The translations under genes were made by a program, and so were the position numbers. A stretch of 7,093 nt of DNA from Chloroflexota bacterium. GTDB taxonomy: Bacteria > Chloroflexota > Anaerolineae > J102. The notes under the pieces were generated by a model, which worked only from the letters and a program-made list of their open reading frames with translations, was not told where the DNA came from and made no database searches. Shown piece after piece: positions 5,524 through 7,093 of the stretch (position 1 is the stretch's first letter; each line of letters starts with the position of its first letter). The stretch spans positions 1 to 7,093 of the forward strand of contig JAADFV010000111.1 in the NCBI GenBank assembly GCA_013152695.1, in the 5' to 3' direction.

Positions 5524-6330
5524 ATGATCTGGCCACGTTGGCTGCAAGCCTTCGTCGACCTTCTCTATCCTCCTCGCTGCTTGTACTGCGGTCGACTAGG
5601 TTCCTATTTTTGTCGAACCTGCCGAGCGCAGGCCCAGCCCCTCGGAGAAAATATTTGTATTCGTTGTGGCCAGCCCACCACCGAACGTTGTATCTGTAAC
5701 CACTGTCGTCATTCGCCTCCTGATCCTCTCCGTGGTATCCGTGGGGCGGTTTTTTATGGCAGCCCTGTTTCCTTTGCTCTTTATGGTCTCAAATATCGTG
5801 GGCTAAAGCAACTGGTAGCGCCCCTCGCCACCTACTTGCTTTCCTACCTCGATACCCACCCTCTTTCTTTCGATATTCTTGTTCCCGTACCCCTACATGC
5901 CGAACGGCTTGCTCTTCGCGGTTTTAACCAAAGCACATTGCTGGCCCTGGAATTAGAGCGTCACCGTCACATTCCCGTACGTGATGATTTAATTTACCGC
6001 ACCCGGCATACACCTCCTCAGGTGCACCTCAACCGGCGCCAGCGCCTTACAAACATGCAACATGCATTCGCTCCCGGCCAACGAGGTGTGCTTTCCGGAG
6101 AAAGAGCTCTTCTCATAGACGACGTTTGCACGACGGGGGCCACCTTACGTGCCAGCGCTCAGGCCTTGCAAGAGGCCGGGGCCGGCGAAATCTGGGCACT
6201 GACAGTTGCCCGAGCTCAGGCACCACGGGAATCAGAAGCCTGGGAAAATGGCCTCTCGCCCGCCCAAGTTTTCTTGACCTGGGATGGCATGCAGTATCCG
6301 CACAGTCCGACATCCTCTCCCCCTCCCTGA
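5524..6330 (+). CDS. comF: ComF family phosphoribosyltransferase-like protein
   Basis: This 268-residue protein has the complete ComF architecture. An N-terminal double zinc-ribbon contains CLYC (19-22), CRTC (30-33), CIRC (45-48) and CICNHC (56-61). A type I phosphoribosyltransferase fold follows, with YGLKYRG (87-93), PVPLHAERLALRGFNQS (121-137) and the PRPP-binding loop LLIDDVCTTGATL (197-209). ComF proteins are cytoplasmic and needed for natural transformation in several bacteria, where they work with the DNA-uptake machinery and ssDNA-handling proteins; they also occur in species not known to transform. All zinc and PRPP-loop residues appear intact, so the gene looks functional. Residues about 233-268 form a Ser/Pro-rich tail that extends past the core fold. 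The ATG at 5524 lacks a Shine-Dalgarno; the sequence before it is T-rich. It lies 17 bases after the pilin gene and 3 bases before the next gene. No other competence gene (comEA, comEC, dprA) is present in the window. Confidence 0.92.
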   Translation: MIWPRWLQAFVDLLYPPRCLYCGRLGSYFCRTCRAQAQPLGENICIRCGQPTTERCICNHCRHSPPDPLRGIRGAVFYGSPVSFALYGLKYRGLKQLVAPLATYLLSYLDTHPLSFDILVPVPLHAERLALRGFNQSTLLALELERHRHIPVRDDLIYRTRHTPPQVHLNRRQRLTNMQHAFAPGQRGVLSGERALLIDDVCTTGATLRASAQALQEAGAGEIWALTVARAQAPRESEAWENGLSPAQVFLTWDGMQYPHSPTSSPPP

Positions 6331-6333
6331 ACC

Positions 6334-7093
6334 ATGCCCCGCCTCCAGCCCTGGCGTATCCTCCTCCTCCTTCTCCTCCTTAGCCTGATTCTTACCTGGC
6401 CTCTGCTACCCCATATTTTTAGCCATGTTCCCGGGGACGGGATCGATGATCCGGCTTTAGCCTGGAATTTGTGGTGGGCAAAATACAGTTGGATTGATCG
6501 TGCTGGTGAGGGTGCGTGGGTTCATAATCCCTTTGTGGGGGATGCCATGTTCTATCCCATTGGCATCAATCTCGCTTTTTATACCTTAACCCTGGCCAAT
6601 GGTGCTCTTAGTGTTCCCCTTCAGAGTGTGTTTTCTCTGATTCTCACCAACAACTTGCTTTTGCTCAGCAGTTTTCTTCTCGGTGGTTTCGGTGCCTATC
6701 TTCTCGCGCAAGAACTTCTGGCCCTAGCTTTTGGTCTTCGTCTCCGTGCTGCAGAACGGCGGCTTGCTGCCTTCGTTGCCGCCCTCATCTACGCATTTTC
6801 TTCTGCCAAACTGTTCTATGTCGCCCTGGGGCAATTCAATATTGCCTCATCCCAATGGCTTCCTTTCATCGCCCTCTATCTTGTGCGGAGCCTGCGTTTG
6901 CCCTGGCGTTGGCGTGATGGCTTGATGATGGGACTTTTCTTGCTATTACAAACCTGGGCTGAGCTTACTTTTGGCACTTTTGGTGTGATGCTCATTGCCC
7001 TCACCAGCTTGAGCGTGATCGCCCTGGTGGTCCTGCAGCGACTGCTTCCCTTTCATCCCTTCCCCTATGACCTCTTCCCCCGTGCTAAGGCAC
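6334..7093 (+). CDS. Partial polytopic membrane protein, GT-C-like glycosyltransferase (N-terminal 253 residues)
   Basis: The ATG at 6334 follows the comF stop by 3 bases and the frame stays open to the window edge. Residues 9-26 form a first membrane helix, followed by an extracytoplasmic loop with HVPGDGIDDPALAWNLWW (31-48) and, at 65-80, NPFVGDAMFYPIGINL. Further hydrophobic segments lie at about 98-127, 145-165, 171-186 and 196-236, separated by short basic cytoplasmic loops. An acidic pair in the first loop followed by many helices is the layout of GT-C enzymes, which use polyprenyl-phosphate sugars, and of the YfhO/ArnT-like membrane proteins frequent in Chloroflexota. If so, it could use the product of the upstream mannose synthase as donor; this is inference from co-location. 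The missing C-terminal half is needed to assign a family. Tight spacing argues for operon membership. Confidence 0.78.
   Translation, partial: MPRLQPWRILLLLLLLSLILTWPLLPHIFSHVPGDGIDDPALAWNLWWAKYSWIDRAGEGAWVHNPFVGDAMFYPIGINLAFYTLTLANGALSVPLQSVFSLILTNNLLLLSSFLLGGFGAYLLAQELLALAFGLRLRAAERRLAAFVAALIYAFSSAKLFYVALGQFNIASSQWLPFIALYLVRSLRLPWRWRDGLMMGLFLLLQTWAELTFGTFGVMLIALTSLSVIALVVLQRLLPFHPFPYDLFPRAKA

Noticed and set aside
6731..6925. 64-residue reading frame in another frame inside the GT-C-like gene
   Set aside because: It overlaps continuous, clearly membrane-type coding sequence in the frame starting at 6334 and shows no motif of its own.

Overview
The window looks like a chromosomal segment from a member of the Chloroflexota, most likely an Anaerolineae- or Caldilineae-type lineage. 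This is inferred from protein character only: a Thr/Asp/Pro repeat surface protein (TDTPxP units), a DUF58/TgpA-type transglutaminase pair, a lone Flp-like pilin, and a multi-membrane glycosyltransferase-like protein of a kind common in that phylum. No rRNA, tRNA, phage, IS element or CRISPR array is visible, so the placement is not proven.

Layout. Two gene clusters diverge from a 251-base intergenic region (4307-4557). Leftward (minus strand) come a DUF58 protein (4306-3014), a large membrane transglutaminase of the TgpA type (3014-663, overlapping DUF58 by one base), a 91-residue protein with a signal peptide and a C-terminal membrane segment (606-331), and the start of a secreted or anchored TDTP-repeat protein (327 to the window edge). 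Rightward (plus strand) come a polyprenol-phosphate mannose synthase-like GT2 enzyme (4558-5310), a 56-residue Flp-type pilin (5336-5506), a ComF-family phosphoribosyltransferase (5524-6330), and the N-terminal 253 residues of a polytopic GT-C-like membrane protein (6334 to the window edge).

How the genes may work together. The leftward set joins a DUF58/transglutaminase module, conserved in many bacteria but of poorly defined function, to two small or low-complexity envelope proteins. The rightward set joins a lipid-linked mannose donor synthase, a possible GT-C-type user of such a donor, a pilin and a competence-associated protein. This suggests surface glycosylation and DNA-uptake or adhesion themes, but co-location is the only evidence for functional linkage.

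Regulation. Good sigma70-like promoters can be read in both directions from the intergenic region. A TATAAT hexamer lies just upstream of the 91-residue gene. Nearly all starts lack a Shine-Dalgarno sequence, and two have a -10 element placed where a leaderless transcript would be expected. The exception is the transglutaminase start, which has a perfect AGGAGG inside the end of the DUF58 gene. No intrinsic terminator was found in the window.
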